Shown here in pieces: positions 15,408-24,436 of a DNA stretch of 64,000 nucleotides. The translations under genes were made by a program, and so were the position numbers. The notes beneath the pieces were generated by a model. It worked only from the letters and a program-made list of their open reading frames with translations, was not told where the DNA came from and ran no database searches. Source of the DNA: Antrihabitans stalactiti (GTDB lineage Bacteria > Actinomycetota > Actinomycetes > Mycobacteriales > Mycobacteriaceae); contig NZ_VCQU01000004.1 in assembly GCF_012932915.1 (NCBI RefSeq), forward strand, positions 124,001-188,000. The letters run 5' to 3'. Position 1 is the stretch's first letter; every line of letters begins with the position of its first letter.

Positions 15408-16357
15408 GATCTGGCCCTCTTGTTCTGTCGGTCCTCGAACGGGTGCTCGATCGCCGCGACGAGGTCGGTTTCCCGGTCCCGAACCTCGAACACGGTCTTG
15501 ACAAAGCGCTCGACCAGCGGCGTTCGCTTGCTTTTCGCCCAGCCGATCGCTACGACCGATCCCGCCACGTCGTCGATCGGAATGTATCGAACACCGAACT
15601 GCGGCGTATATCTGCTCGCTGCAGCGACTGTCACGGTCGCGCCGACACCCGAGGCCACCAACGCGAGCTCTTCGGTGTGCGAACTCGTGAGCGCGACGAC
15701 GGGAGCGCGAGTTCCGCCGCGGTAGTCCTCCAACGTCCACATCCGTCGCCACAGCTCATCGGGCGTCCTCGCGACTACGAGCGGCTCGGCGAGCAATTCG
15801 CGGACCGACACCGATTCACGTTGCGCAAGCCGGTGACTCGCCGCCATGCCGACCACCAACGGCTCGACGAATAGTGGTTCGAGTTCGATGTCGGCGGCCG
15901 AGAGCGGCGGCCGCAGGATGGCAACGTCGGACGATCCGTCGGCCAACCCTGCGGACGGATCGTCGAAGCCGAACTCCCGTAGTTGGATGTGAATGCCGGG
16001 ATTCGTGGCGCCGAACGCGGTCACGATCGGTTCCATCAATTCCATCGCCCCGCCGACGAGGAAGCCCAACCGCAGAATCCCGACGTCACCCTGCGCGACT
16101 CGCCGTGCGGCGTCCACTCCAGCATCGATCGTCGCAAGTGCCTCACGCGCCGTCGAAAGAAAAACTACGCCTGCTGGCGTAAGACCGACCGATCGCGTTG
16201 TCCTCGTAAGCAATTGCGCGCCGACGTCGTCTTCGAGTTCGCGTATCTGCTTCGACACGGCCTGCTGAGCGACGAAAAGCCGCGCCGCTGCGCGGCTGAA
16301 GTTCAGCTCGTCTGCAACGGCGACAAAGTAGCGAAGCTTCCGGGTGGAGACATCCAC
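15404..16357 (-). CDS. LysR-family regulator
   Basis: From GTG 16357 the product is 317 aa. The N-terminal winged helix-turn-helix reads TRKLRYFVAVADELNFSRAA then LFVAQQAVSKQIRELEDDVG, followed by a periplasmic-binding-like effector domain with RLGFLVGGAMELMEPIV. It is coupled to the SGNH hydrolase and divergent from the sugar-lactone oxidase operon (97-nt gap). LysR proteins usually control a divergent operon in response to a substrate or intermediate, so it is the likely activator of the oxidase/aldolase operon. No SD is seen before the GTG; a nearby in-frame start is possible. Confidence 0.88.
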   Translation of the reverse strand: MDVSTRKLRYFVAVADELNFSRAAARLFVAQQAVSKQIRELEDDVGAQLLTRTTRSVGLTPAGVVFLSTAREALATIDAGVDAARRVAQGDVGILRLGFLVGGAMELMEPIVTAFGATNPGIHIQLREFGFDDPSAGLADGSSDVAILRPPLSAADIELEPLFVEPLVVGMAASHRLAQRESVSVRELLAEPLVVARTPDELWRRMWTLEDYRGGTRAPVVALTSSHTEELALVASGVGATVTVAAASRYTPQFGVRYIPIDDVAGSVVAIGWAKSKRTPLVERFVKTVFEVRDRETDLVAAIEHPFEDRQNKRARS

Positions 16358-16454
16358 AACTGATGATTGTAGGTAACAGATCGACACGATGTTTCCCTTT
16401 GCGGCGATTCCGTAGGACTGTGGAGAGACACCGACGTCGACGTAAGGACCATCG

Positions 16455-17780
16455 ATGACCTCGCAGCCTTGGCGGAACTGGAGCGGGCGACTTGCTGCCA
16501 ATCCGGTTCGCGTCGAGCATCCAGCCGACGTCGACGCGGTGGCGACCGCAGTCAAGACCGCGGCATCGGCGGGGTTGCGAGTAAAAGCCGCAGGCAGCGG
16601 GCATTCGTTCTCCGAGATCGGACTGCCCGACGGGGTCCTGCTTCGCCTCGATCGATTGACCGGCATCCTCTACAGCGACACCGACACCGGACTTGTCACC
16701 GTCGCCGCGGGCACTCCGCTGTACGAGCTGAATCCCGCGCTCGCCCAACTTGGTTTGGCGATGGAGAACCTCGGCGATATCGACAGGCAGACGATCAGCG
16801 GCGCGACCGCGACGGGAACGCACGGCACCGGCGTCGGCCTCGGGAGCATCTCCACGCAAATTCGCGCGCTCGAGATCGTGCTGGCCGATGGGTCGATCGT
16901 GACGTGTTCGGCGACCGAGCGCCCTGAACTGTTCGCCGCGGCTCGTGTAGGCCTCGGCGCTCTGGGAATCGTGACATCGATTACGTTGCAATGTGTTCCG
17001 AGTTTCGCCTTGCACGTCGTCGAAGAAGCGATGCCGTTGGCGGACGTGCTCGATCAACTCGACGACCTGGTCGATGGGAACGATCACTTCGAGTTCTTCT
17101 GGTTCCCCCACTCCAAGACGGCACTCACTCGGCGCTGCACCAGACTTCCCGCGACGACGCCGCTCCGACAGCTAGGTGCCACTCGTCGGAGGCTCGACGA
17201 GTTCAGCGCGAACACAGTGTTCGAGGGACTACTGCGCGTGGGGACCAGGCAGCCGAGGCTCGTCCCTGCGATCACGCGGTTGGGGGCGCGCCTCATGGGC
17301 AGTAGCGATTTCGTCGACGAGTCACACCTCGCGCTGGCGTCCCGACGCGACGTGCGTTTCAACGAAGGTGAATTCGCCTTCGACCGCGCGAAGGCAGTGT
17401 CCGTACTACGCGAGATCGAGCACTTCGCCGACCACACGGACGAGAAGATCTCGTTCCCGCTCGAAGTGCGTTTCGTTGCCGCGGACGACATTACGCTCGC
17501 CCCGACCTCGGGGCGGACCAGCTGCTACATCGCGTTCCACCAGTATCACCGCATGCCGTACGAGTCTTACTTCGCTTCGGTGGAAGCGATATTCGCCGGA
17601 GTCGACGCACGACCACATTGGGGGAAGATGCACACGCTCGACGCCGCCACGCTGCGCACCCGCTACCCGAGGTTCGACGAATTCGTCGGTCTGCGTGACG
17701 AACTCGATCCGCACGGCGTCTTCACCAACGCCTACTTGAACCGCGTCCTCGGCGAGCCCGTATCGAGCGGCGACAAATGA
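16455..17780 (+). CDS. FAD-dependent sugar-1,4-lactone oxidase (D-arabinono/L-gulono-lactone oxidase family)
   Basis: The 441-aa protein has an N-terminal PCMH FAD-binding domain with AAGSGHSFSEIG, whose His is the usual covalent-FAD site, and GDIDRQTISGATATGTHGTG, then the ALO domain ending HWGKMHTLDAATLRTRYPRF. Relatives oxidise D-arabinono-, L-gulono- or L-galactono-1,4-lactone, or alditols. It is first in an operon with a PLP aldolase-like gene (4-nt overlap) and a Tat phosphoesterase, divergent from LysR. The true substrate is not deducible. Confidence 0.88.
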   Translation: MTSQPWRNWSGRLAANPVRVEHPADVDAVATAVKTAASAGLRVKAAGSGHSFSEIGLPDGVLLRLDRLTGILYSDTDTGLVTVAAGTPLYELNPALAQLGLAMENLGDIDRQTISGATATGTHGTGVGLGSISTQIRALEIVLADGSIVTCSATERPELFAAARVGLGALGIVTSITLQCVPSFALHVVEEAMPLADVLDQLDDLVDGNDHFEFFWFPHSKTALTRRCTRLPATTPLRQLGATRRRLDEFSANTVFEGLLRVGTRQPRLVPAITRLGARLMGSSDFVDESHLALASRRDVRFNEGEFAFDRAKAVSVLREIEHFADHTDEKISFPLEVRFVAADDITLAPTSGRTSCYIAFHQYHRMPYESYFASVEAIFAGVDARPHWGKMHTLDAATLRTRYPRFDEFVGLRDELDPHGVFTNAYLNRVLGEPVSSGDK

Positions 17781-18964
17781 GCCCGGACTTCGTCGGGCTG
17801 CAGAACGCGACCGCACACCTGCAGCCTCCGTTCGCCGTCATCGACCGCGCTGCGCTGCTGACCAATGCGGACGACATGGTTCGGCGCGCGAACGGTACGC
17901 CGATCAGGCTCGCCAGCAAGTCGGTCCGGTGCCGCGAGATCATGCGATCGGTCCTGAAAATGGACGGCTACCAAGGAATTCTGGCCTTCACCCTCCCGGA
18001 GGCCATCTGGCTGGCCGACGACTTCGACGATGTTCTCGTCGCTTACCCCACCGTCGATACAGACGCATTGCGGCAGTTGGCGAGCGATGCACACCTCGCG
18101 GCGAAGGTCACCATCATGGTCGATTCGATCGCCCACCTCGACTTCCTCACTGCCACAGTCGGAACCGATGGAACTCCGTTGCGGCTGTGTCTCGATCTGG
18201 ACGCGTCCTTGGAATACCTGGACGGCCGCGTGCATATCGGCGCTCGACGTTCGCCGCTGCACACACCTGACCAGGCGGCTGCCCTCACACGGGAAATAGT
18301 GTCCCGTAAAGAGTTTCGGCTCGTCGGACTGATGTGCTACGAGGCGCAGATCGCCGGCGTCGGCGACGACGCTCCCGGACCGTTGTTGCGACGGCTGGCA
18401 ATTCGAGCGATGCAACACGTTTCGGGGAGCGAACTGCGCGACCGTCGCGCCGCCGTCGTCGACGCGGTTCGGGCAATCGCTCCGCTGGAGTTCGTGAACG
18501 GCGGCGGGACAGGAACATTGGAGACGACGTCCGCCGAGACTGCAGTCACCGAACTCGGCGCCGGCTCGGGGCTGTACGGTCCGGCGTTGTTCGATACCTA
18601 TCGCCATTTCAAGCCGTTGCCTGCTGCATTCTTCGTTCTCTCGGTTGTCCGGCGGCCTACTCCCGAAATCGCCACGGTTCTCGGCGGTGGCTGGATAGCG
18701 TCGGGGGCGGCCGGACCCGATCGATTGCCGACCCCGGCGTGGCCCGAAGGCCTCGGCCTCATCGCCGCCGAGGGTGCTGGCGAGGTGCAGACTCCGCTCC
18801 AAGGTCCGGGTGCCGCCGACCTCGCCATCGGGGACCGAGTCTGGTTCCGACACACCAAGGCCGGCGAACTGTGCGAACACGCAGACGTATTGCACTTCGT
18901 CGAGGACGGTCGCATCGTGGAATCCCTGCCGACCTACCGCGGAGAAGGCAAGATATTCGCGTGA
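17777..18964 (+). CDS. PLP-dependent alanine-racemase-fold protein (amino acid deaminase/aldolase type)
   Basis: The 395-aa protein has the D-threonine-aldolase / D-serine-dehydratase-like organisation: an N-terminal alanine racemase TIM barrel with the PLP lysine in PIRLASKSVRCREIM, then EFVNGGGTGTLETT (phosphate-binding glycines), and a C-terminal beta domain with the metal-binding His and Cys pair HTKAGELCEHAD. Such enzymes act on beta-hydroxy-D-amino acids. It overlaps the sugar-lactone oxidase gene by 4 nt (ATGA), so the two are made together and probably act on one compound class. Confidence 0.85.
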   Translation: MSPDFVGLQNATAHLQPPFAVIDRAALLTNADDMVRRANGTPIRLASKSVRCREIMRSVLKMDGYQGILAFTLPEAIWLADDFDDVLVAYPTVDTDALRQLASDAHLAAKVTIMVDSIAHLDFLTATVGTDGTPLRLCLDLDASLEYLDGRVHIGARRSPLHTPDQAAALTREIVSRKEFRLVGLMCYEAQIAGVGDDAPGPLLRRLAIRAMQHVSGSELRDRRAAVVDAVRAIAPLEFVNGGGTGTLETTSAETAVTELGAGSGLYGPALFDTYRHFKPLPAAFFVLSVVRRPTPEIATVLGGGWIASGAAGPDRLPTPAWPEGLGLIAAEGAGEVQTPLQGPGAADLAIGDRVWFRHTKAGELCEHADVLHFVEDGRIVESLPTYRGEGKIFA

Positions 18965-18974
18965 GGCATTCGCG

Positions 18975-20027
18975 ATGACCGTGATCACTCGACGCACCCT
19001 GCTCGGCGGATCGCTGGCGGCGGCCGCAGCCCTCGGCGCCACCTTGGTCCCCGGCGGCGCACCAGCCCGAGCCTCAACGAAATTCCCGTTCCCGAGCGGC
19101 CAGAACTTGACCGTTCTCGTCACCGGCGATGCCGGAACCGGCGAGGCTGGCCAGCTTGCTGTCGCGACCGCGGCACGAAAACTGTTCGCCGACGAGCCGC
19201 TCTCACTCGCAATCGGTCTCGGCGACAACATCTACGAAGACGGCCCCGAATCCCCCGACGACGACGAGTTCGCCACCAAGTTCGAGGTCCCCAACGCTGG
19301 GCTGGACGTGCCGTGGCTGATGGCGCTCGGCAACCATGACAACACGCTGATCCTCCCTGGCGACGGCAGTTGGCTGGAGCGAGGTAACAACGAAGTCGGG
19401 TATCACGCCCGCTCGCCACGCTGGTGGATGCCGTCGCGGTACTACTCGGTCGCGCTACCTGCGGCGAGCCCCATCGCAGAGTTCTTCGTGCTCGACCTGA
19501 ATCCTTTGTGCGCCTACATTCCCCAGTTGCTCGGCTATTGGGCGCCGAACGGTCAGTACATGACAGAACAACGAAAGTGGCTGCGCGACGGTCTATCCGC
19601 CTCGACTGCGCGGTGGAAATTCGTGTGCAACCACTTCCCGTACATCGCCAACGGGCCACACGGGAGCGCAGGCGCCTACGACGGCGTTCCTGGCCTCCTC
19701 CCCCACGCGAACGGCACCTTCGTCAAAGAGCTGTTCGACCAGGAGGTCATCGGGCGTGCCCAGTTCCTTCTTGCCGGTCACGACCATTCGCAACAGGTCC
19801 TCGCGCCGACTGCAGCCACGGGCGGTGCCCACCAGATCGTGAGCGGGGCCGCCGCCAAAACGGTCGGCGGTCAATCGCGCATCACCAATCCCGCGCTCTA
19901 CCAGAACTTCTCTAGCCTCGGCTTCATGGTTCTCGACATCTCTCCCGCCGCGGTCTCGGTCCGCGTCTATACAGTCGACGTCACGACGTCGGCCGCGACG
20001 CTCGCCTTTGCGCAGCGCCTCGCGTAG
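18975..20027 (+). CDS. Tat-exported metallophosphoesterase (purple-acid-phosphatase-like)
   Basis: The 350-aa product begins MTVITRRTLLGGSLAAAAAL, a Tat signal (twin Arg, hydrophobic core, ARAS cleavage). The calcineurin-like metal motifs follow: TGDAG, GLGDNIYEDG, ALGNHDN, CNHFPY and LAGHDHSQQV. The open frame continues upstream but ATG 18975 lies 10 nt after the previous stop and starts the signal peptide. It is the third gene of the oxidase/aldolase operon. It may release phosphate from an exported substrate before uptake (inference). Confidence 0.88.
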   Translation: MTVITRRTLLGGSLAAAAALGATLVPGGAPARASTKFPFPSGQNLTVLVTGDAGTGEAGQLAVATAARKLFADEPLSLAIGLGDNIYEDGPESPDDDEFATKFEVPNAGLDVPWLMALGNHDNTLILPGDGSWLERGNNEVGYHARSPRWWMPSRYYSVALPAASPIAEFFVLDLNPLCAYIPQLLGYWAPNGQYMTEQRKWLRDGLSASTARWKFVCNHFPYIANGPHGSAGAYDGVPGLLPHANGTFVKELFDQEVIGRAQFLLAGHDHSQQVLAPTAATGGAHQIVSGAAAKTVGGQSRITNPALYQNFSSLGFMVLDISPAAVSVRVYTVDVTTSAATLAFAQRLA

Positions 20028-20068
20028 CGATCGCGCGACACCCCTGGACAACACCGCGCGCGTCATTT

Positions 20069-20088
20069 AATGTACCGACCGATACATT
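20069..20088. promoter_or_regulatory. Candidate TetR operator upstream of the SDR operon
   Basis: AATGTA-CCGACCGA-TACATT is an inverted repeat 10 nt upstream of the SDR ATG, ending just before its GGAGG. The ACCGACCG core is seen in operators of several TetR proteins. The TetR gene in the same operon (21886) is the natural candidate binder. Confidence 0.6.
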
Positions 20089-20098
20089 CGGAGGTGCT

Positions 20099-20833
20099 AT
20101 GAACGGCAAAGTGGCCGTGGTAACCGGTGGCAGTCGTGGGCTCGGGAAGGCAATGGTCCGTGCGTTCGCGCAGGCCGGAGCCGATGTCGTAATCGCGAGC
20201 CGCAAGGTCGAGGCGTGTGAAGAGCTGGCGGAGGAAATCCGCGAGGAATACGGCCGACGCGCCCTTCCAGTGGCATGCAACGTCAGCGATTGGTCGCAAT
20301 GCGACGCGTTGGTCGAGACCGCCTACGCCGAATTCGGAAAGGTCGACGTTCTCGTCAACAACGCCGGACTCTCCCCCTTGTACCCGAGCCTGGACCAGGT
20401 CAGCGAGGCGTTGTTCGACAAGGTCATCGGCGTCAATCTCAAAGGGCCGTTTCGCCTTTCGTCGCTGATCGGCAGTCGTATGGCAGCGGGTGACGGCGGG
20501 TCCATCATCAACATCAGCTCGATTGCCGCGATTCGACCCGACACCAACGCCGTTCCCTACGGTGCCGCCAAAGCCGGTCTGAACGCCTTGACCGAAGGGG
20601 TTGCGCACGCGTTCGGTCCGAAGGTGCGGTGCAATGCGATCCAGTGCGGACCGTTCGCCACCGACATCGCCGCTGCGTGGCCCGAGAATGCCCGCGAGTT
20701 CCTCGGCCGACAACTCGCTCTCGGCCGAGTCGGCGAAGCGGAAGACATCGTCGGCGCCGCAATGTATTTCGCGACCGACGCGTCGGCATATTGCACGGGA
20801 ACGATCCTGCGACTCGACGGCGGATGGCGATGA
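20099..20833 (+). CDS. Short-chain dehydrogenase/reductase (SDR)
   Basis: The 244-aa protein is a classical SDR: NAD(P) motif TGGSRGLG at residues 9-16, NNAG (VLVNNAGLSP), catalytic Ser in IINISSIAA and YGAAK (Tyr and Lys), ending LDGGWR. It resembles gluconate-5-dehydrogenase and 3-oxoacyl-ACP-reductase-type enzymes. GGAGG lies 4 nt before the ATG. It leads an operon SDR-zinc alcohol dehydrogenase-TetR-acyl-CoA dehydrogenase, which suggests stepwise oxidation of an alcohol to an acyl-CoA-type intermediate. Confidence 0.92.
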   Translation: MNGKVAVVTGGSRGLGKAMVRAFAQAGADVVIASRKVEACEELAEEIREEYGRRALPVACNVSDWSQCDALVETAYAEFGKVDVLVNNAGLSPLYPSLDQVSEALFDKVIGVNLKGPFRLSSLIGSRMAAGDGGSIINISSIAAIRPDTNAVPYGAAKAGLNALTEGVAHAFGPKVRCNAIQCGPFATDIAAAWPENAREFLGRQLALGRVGEAEDIVGAAMYFATDASAYCTGTILRLDGGWR

Positions 20834-21882
20834 AGGCGCTCCTGTACGAAGGTCCGCAGGCGATCCGGTACCGCGACATGCCGGATCCGACGCTCGTCGA
20901 CGACCGTGGGGCTCTCGTTCGGGTGACGTCGGCGGGGATCTGCGGCAGCGACCTGCACATCTACGGCGGTCACGGCTTCAGCCCGGACCTCGGCTTCTGC
21001 GTCGGCCACGAAGCGGTCGGCGAGGTCGTCGAAGTCGGCTCTGCGGTGCGACGGTTCGCGGTCGGCGATCGGGTTCTCGTCGCCGCGTCGGTGGGCTGCG
21101 CGGGGTGCCCGGCATGTTGGTCCGGCCAGGTCTCGCGCTGTGAGAATCTCACGAGCCCCCTCGACGCCTGCTACGGTCTGAGCTCGAAACTACAAGGCGG
21201 ACAGGCCGAATTCCTCGCTGTCCCCCGGGCAGACGGCAACCTCGCGCACCTTCCCGACTCGATTTCCGACGAAGCGGGAGTTGTGTTGGCGGACAACGCC
21301 GCGACCGCGTGGTACGGGGCGCGACGCGCGCGTATCCAACCGGGTGAGACCGTCGCGGTGATCGGACTCGGTCCGGTCGGCTTGATGGCAGTCCAATCGG
21401 CGTTCGCAATGGGAGCCGCCCGCGTCCTCGGCGTCGACCTGGTGGCGCAACGACGCGACCGTGCCGCAGAGATGGGTGCCGAACCCATGGACGGCGACGA
21501 CCCGAAGACTCACATCCGCTCCGTGACAGGCGGACTCGGCGCCGATGTTGCCATCGAAGCGGTCGGGGCGGACGCAACGATCAGCCTCGCCACCAGCGCG
21601 GTCAGGCGGGGTGGCAGGGTCGGCGTCATCGGCGTCAGCCAGAACACCAAGTACTCGTTCAACATGCCGCTTGCCCAGGTCAAGGAGTTGGAGTTCACAA
21701 TCGGGCTGTGCTCGATTCAGTACGAGCTCCCGGCATTGCTGGCTTTGACTGCGGCAGGCCGGCTGAATCCTGAAGCCGTTGTCTCCCATCGGCTCCCACT
21801 ATCGGACGGCGAGCGCGCGTACGCCATGTTCGCCGGCCGGGAAGACGGGGTCAGCAAGATCGTCCTCGACCCTTCGGCCTGA
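20830..21882 (+). CDS. Zinc-dependent medium-chain alcohol dehydrogenase
   Basis: The 350-aa MDR protein has the catalytic zinc ligands in SAGICGSDLHIYGGHG (Cys) and GHEAVGEVVE (His, Glu), the structural zinc cysteines in CAGCPACWSGQVSRC, and the Rossmann motif GLGPVGLMA. Start ATG 20830 overlaps the SDR stop (ATGA); ATG 20824 is the alternative. It is coupled with the SDR, so the two probably act on one substrate series; the oxidised alcohol is not known. Confidence 0.9.
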   Translation: MKALLYEGPQAIRYRDMPDPTLVDDRGALVRVTSAGICGSDLHIYGGHGFSPDLGFCVGHEAVGEVVEVGSAVRRFAVGDRVLVAASVGCAGCPACWSGQVSRCENLTSPLDACYGLSSKLQGGQAEFLAVPRADGNLAHLPDSISDEAGVVLADNAATAWYGARRARIQPGETVAVIGLGPVGLMAVQSAFAMGAARVLGVDLVAQRRDRAAEMGAEPMDGDDPKTHIRSVTGGLGADVAIEAVGADATISLATSAVRRGGRVGVIGVSQNTKYSFNMPLAQVKELEFTIGLCSIQYELPALLALTAAGRLNPEAVVSHRLPLSDGERAYAMFAGREDGVSKIVLDPSA

Positions 21883-21885
21883 CTG

Positions 21886-22494
21886 ATGACACAACCCCGA
21901 CGCGGTCGGCCACCGGCACAGGATTCGGCTGACACTCGCGACCGAATCATCGAAGCAGCGACAGAGCTGTTCGCCACCAAAGGATTTCACGGAACAGGCG
22001 TTGCAGAGATCGGGACCCGCGCCGATGTGCAGCGTGGCGCGTTGTATTACCACATCAAGTCCAAGGAGGACTTGCTCTGGGGGATTTTGCGCGACTACAC
22101 GAATGTTCTCCTCGCCGAAGCCGAGGCGGTATCGGCAACCGACGACGACCCGACCACCAAGTTGCACAACCTGATCCGCAGCCACGTCACACTGATCGTC
22201 AAGTATCAGCGCGAGGTCGGAATCCAGATCAAAGACTCCGGTGCGCTCACCGGCGGCAGTGCTGCGCAACTACAGGAACTGCGCGATCGGGTCCAGCAGC
22301 AGTGGCAACAGGTACTCGACGACGGTTGCGCTACAGGCGATTTCCGTACGAACGACCACGTGATCACCAACAGCCTGCTCGGCTTGGTGAACATGGTGTG
22401 GTTTTGGTACCGCCCCGGCGGTTCGAGCACACCGACCGAGATTGCCCACATGATCGCCGCCATGGTTTTCGACGGGATCACCACACGAAATTGA
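21886..22494 (+). CDS. TetR-family regulator inside the SDR/ADH/ACAD operon
   Basis: The 202-aa protein has the TetR HTH at residues 19-62: ATELFATKGFHGTGVAEIG and QRGALYYHIKSKEDLLWGIL, the YYHIKSKEDL segment typical of regulators of fatty acid or sterol catabolism (KstR2-like relatives). It starts 3 nt after the alcohol dehydrogenase stop and ends 10 nt before the acyl-CoA dehydrogenase, so it is co-transcribed with its likely targets and would feed back through the palindrome at 20069. Confidence 0.9.
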   Translation: MTQPRRGRPPAQDSADTRDRIIEAATELFATKGFHGTGVAEIGTRADVQRGALYYHIKSKEDLLWGILRDYTNVLLAEAEAVSATDDDPTTKLHNLIRSHVTLIVKYQREVGIQIKDSGALTGGSAAQLQELRDRVQQQWQQVLDDGCATGDFRTNDHVITNSLLGLVNMVWFWYRPGGSSTPTEIAHMIAAMVFDGITTRN

Positions 22495-22504
22495 GGAGTG
22501 TTCC

Positions 22505-23794
22505 ATGGCATGGGATTTCGAGACCGACCCGGAATTTCAAGTGTTGCTCGACTGGGCCGACGAATTCGTCCGCACTGAGGTCGAACCGCTGGATTACGTG
22601 TTCGCCAATCCATACGACCGCAGCGACAAAGCGGCGATGGAGTTCACCGCACCGCTCAAACAGGCCGTCAAGGACCATGGACTGTGGGCCTGCCACCTCG
22701 GTCCGGAGTTGGGCGGTCAAGGGTTCGGGCAGCTCAAGCTCGGATTGCTCAACGAGGTGCTCGGCCGGTCATTGTGGGCGCCGTCGATTTTCGGCTGTCA
22801 GGCGCCGGACTCCGGCAACAGCGAGATCCTCGCGCACTACGGCACTGCAGAACAGAAGGCCCGTTATCTGCAGCCGCTGCTCGACGGCGATATCGGCTCC
22901 TGCTACTCGATGACCGAACCGCAAGCAGGTTCGGACCCGACGCTGTTCACCACTCGCGCCGTGCGCGATGGTGATTCGTGGGTGATCAACGGCGAGAAGT
23001 GGTTCAACTCCGTCGCCGCGTTCGCCGAGTTCTTCATCGTGATGGCCGTGACGAACCCCGAAGCCAGCGCGTACCAAGGCATGTCGATGTTCATCGTCCC
23101 CGCGGGGACGCCTGGCCTGGAGATTGTCCGCAATGTGACGGTCCATGGGTTCAGCGAGCACGAGGGGTACGTCCGCTACACCGACGTTCGGGTTCCTGCA
23201 GACCACCTGCTCGGACCTGAGGGCGGCGCCTTCGTCGTCGCCCAGACCCGCCTGGGTGGTGGTCGCGTGCACCACGCGATGCGCACAGTCGCGTTGGTGC
23301 AGAAGGCATTCGACATGATGTGCGAGCGGGCGGTCTCACGTCAGGTCCGTACGGGGACGCTCGGTTCGTTGCAGATGACACAAGAGCGGATTGCGGACAG
23401 CTGGATCGAGATGGAGCAGTTCCGGCTGCTCGTGCTGCGGACCGCGTGGCGGATCGACCGCTACAACGACTACCTGAAGGTCCGTAAAGACATCGCCGCC
23501 ATCAAGGTCGCGATGCCCAAGGTGATGCACGATGTCGCGCAACGCGCGCTCCACCTGCACGGCGCGCTCGGCGTCTCGGAGGAGATGCCGTTCGCGCAGA
23601 TGATGCTGTACGCCGAAGTGATGGGAATCGCCGACGGACCGACCGAGGTCCACAAGGTCACGCTGGCCAAGCAGATCCTCCGCGATTACCAACCGGCGGA
23701 AGGCTTGTGGCCGAGCAGCCACATTCCGGCGCTGTGGGAGAAGGCGCAGCAACACGTCGCCGCGCGAATGGAGCACGTAGTCGGCAACCTCTGA
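22505..23794 (+). CDS. Acyl-CoA dehydrogenase (ACAD10/11-like)
   Basis: The 429-aa flavoprotein shows the ACAD signature YSMTEPQAGSDPT (FAD/substrate-binding), WVINGEKWFNS, TRLGGGRVHHAMR and the C-terminal LHLHGALGVSEEMPFAQM with GIADGPTEVHKVTLAKQIL. The long form with an N-terminal LLDWADEFVRTEVEPLDY resembles the ACAD10/11 branch rather than short-chain ACADs. GAGGAG precedes the ATG. It is the last enzyme of the operon and introduces a double bond into an acyl-CoA made from the preceding oxidations (inference). Confidence 0.92.
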   Translation: MAWDFETDPEFQVLLDWADEFVRTEVEPLDYVFANPYDRSDKAAMEFTAPLKQAVKDHGLWACHLGPELGGQGFGQLKLGLLNEVLGRSLWAPSIFGCQAPDSGNSEILAHYGTAEQKARYLQPLLDGDIGSCYSMTEPQAGSDPTLFTTRAVRDGDSWVINGEKWFNSVAAFAEFFIVMAVTNPEASAYQGMSMFIVPAGTPGLEIVRNVTVHGFSEHEGYVRYTDVRVPADHLLGPEGGAFVVAQTRLGGGRVHHAMRTVALVQKAFDMMCERAVSRQVRTGTLGSLQMTQERIADSWIEMEQFRLLVLRTAWRIDRYNDYLKVRKDIAAIKVAMPKVMHDVAQRALHLHGALGVSEEMPFAQMMLYAEVMGIADGPTEVHKVTLAKQILRDYQPAEGLWPSSHIPALWEKAQQHVAARMEHVVGNL

Positions 23795-23935
23795 CGCGCC
23801 GTGTCCCCCGATCGGGGGACATCAGGTGTGGCCGGTGGGTGGACAGACGCGGAGTCGCGATCGAGGGATAGTTATCTCATGGCCGGAACACAACCGGCCG
23901 AACCCGAAAATCGCACTCAGACAGGAACTTTCGCC

Positions 23936-24373
23936 ATGACTGCCACGATCACGCACCTTCGCCCCACCGATACCGCCACACCCGTCCGCGGCAAGTCGAT
24001 TGCGATCACCATCACCAACCACACCGACGAGATCCTCGTGCTGGTCGGCACCACCAAGTCGAAGGGCAAATGGATCACGGCGCCGACCGCGTACCTCGCT
24101 CCGCACACCTATCAGGTGGTCCGCGCACTGACGCCGGAATCCGATCGCTTCGACGTCGCACTCACATACTCGTTGTCGGGCCGCCGCCACGTCACCCTGC
24201 GAGCGGGGAGCAACGGAAGCTCGGTCAACATCGACCGTGGCCGATACCGTCAAGCGCACGGCGACCTTCGAGTCGGGTCGATCATCACGGGAAGTGCGGA
24301 GAACATGCGCGCAGCCTTCGACGTCGGACTGCCCTTACCGACGCCGCACGCACCGCGCCTTCCGCCCCGCTGA
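23936..24373 (+). CDS. Small protein of unknown function
   Basis: The 145-aa product from ATG 23936 (AGGAA upstream) begins MTATITHLRPTDTATPVRGK and has alternating beta-strand segments (IAITITNHTDEILVLVGTT, VALTYSLSGRRHVTLRAG) and a proline-rich end. No signal peptide or known domain is visible. ATG 23879 and 23801 are in frame but have poorer contexts; a TAGTTAT just upstream of 23879 may be a -10 box. It is followed by a perfect terminator palindrome. Gene status is probable from codon pattern; function is unknown. Confidence 0.6.
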   Translation: MTATITHLRPTDTATPVRGKSIAITITNHTDEILVLVGTTKSKGKWITAPTAYLAPHTYQVVRALTPESDRFDVALTYSLSGRRHVTLRAGSNGSSVNIDRGRYRQAHGDLRVGSIITGSAENMRAAFDVGLPLPTPHAPRLPPR

Positions 24374-24378
24374 CCCTC

Positions 24379-24418
24379 GTGAGTCTTTTTGGAGTCCAGG
24401 GACTCCAAAAAGACTCAC
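24379..24418. terminator. Dispersed palindrome, copy 2 (bidirectional terminator)
   Basis: GTGAGTCTTTTTGGAGTCC and its exact reverse complement flank a 2-nt centre (AG). It lies 5 nt past the hypothetical gene and 18 nt past the stop of the convergent VOC gene. The internal T5/A5 tracts, placed in the stem rather than after it, are unusual for a simple intrinsic terminator. Confidence 0.8.
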
Positions 24419-24436
24419 AAGGGGTTGGGGCAGTAG

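Noticed and set aside
17732-19231. 499-codon frame antisense to the PLP enzyme gene
   Set aside because: Arg-rich shadow without recognisable domain, opposite a well-supported gene.
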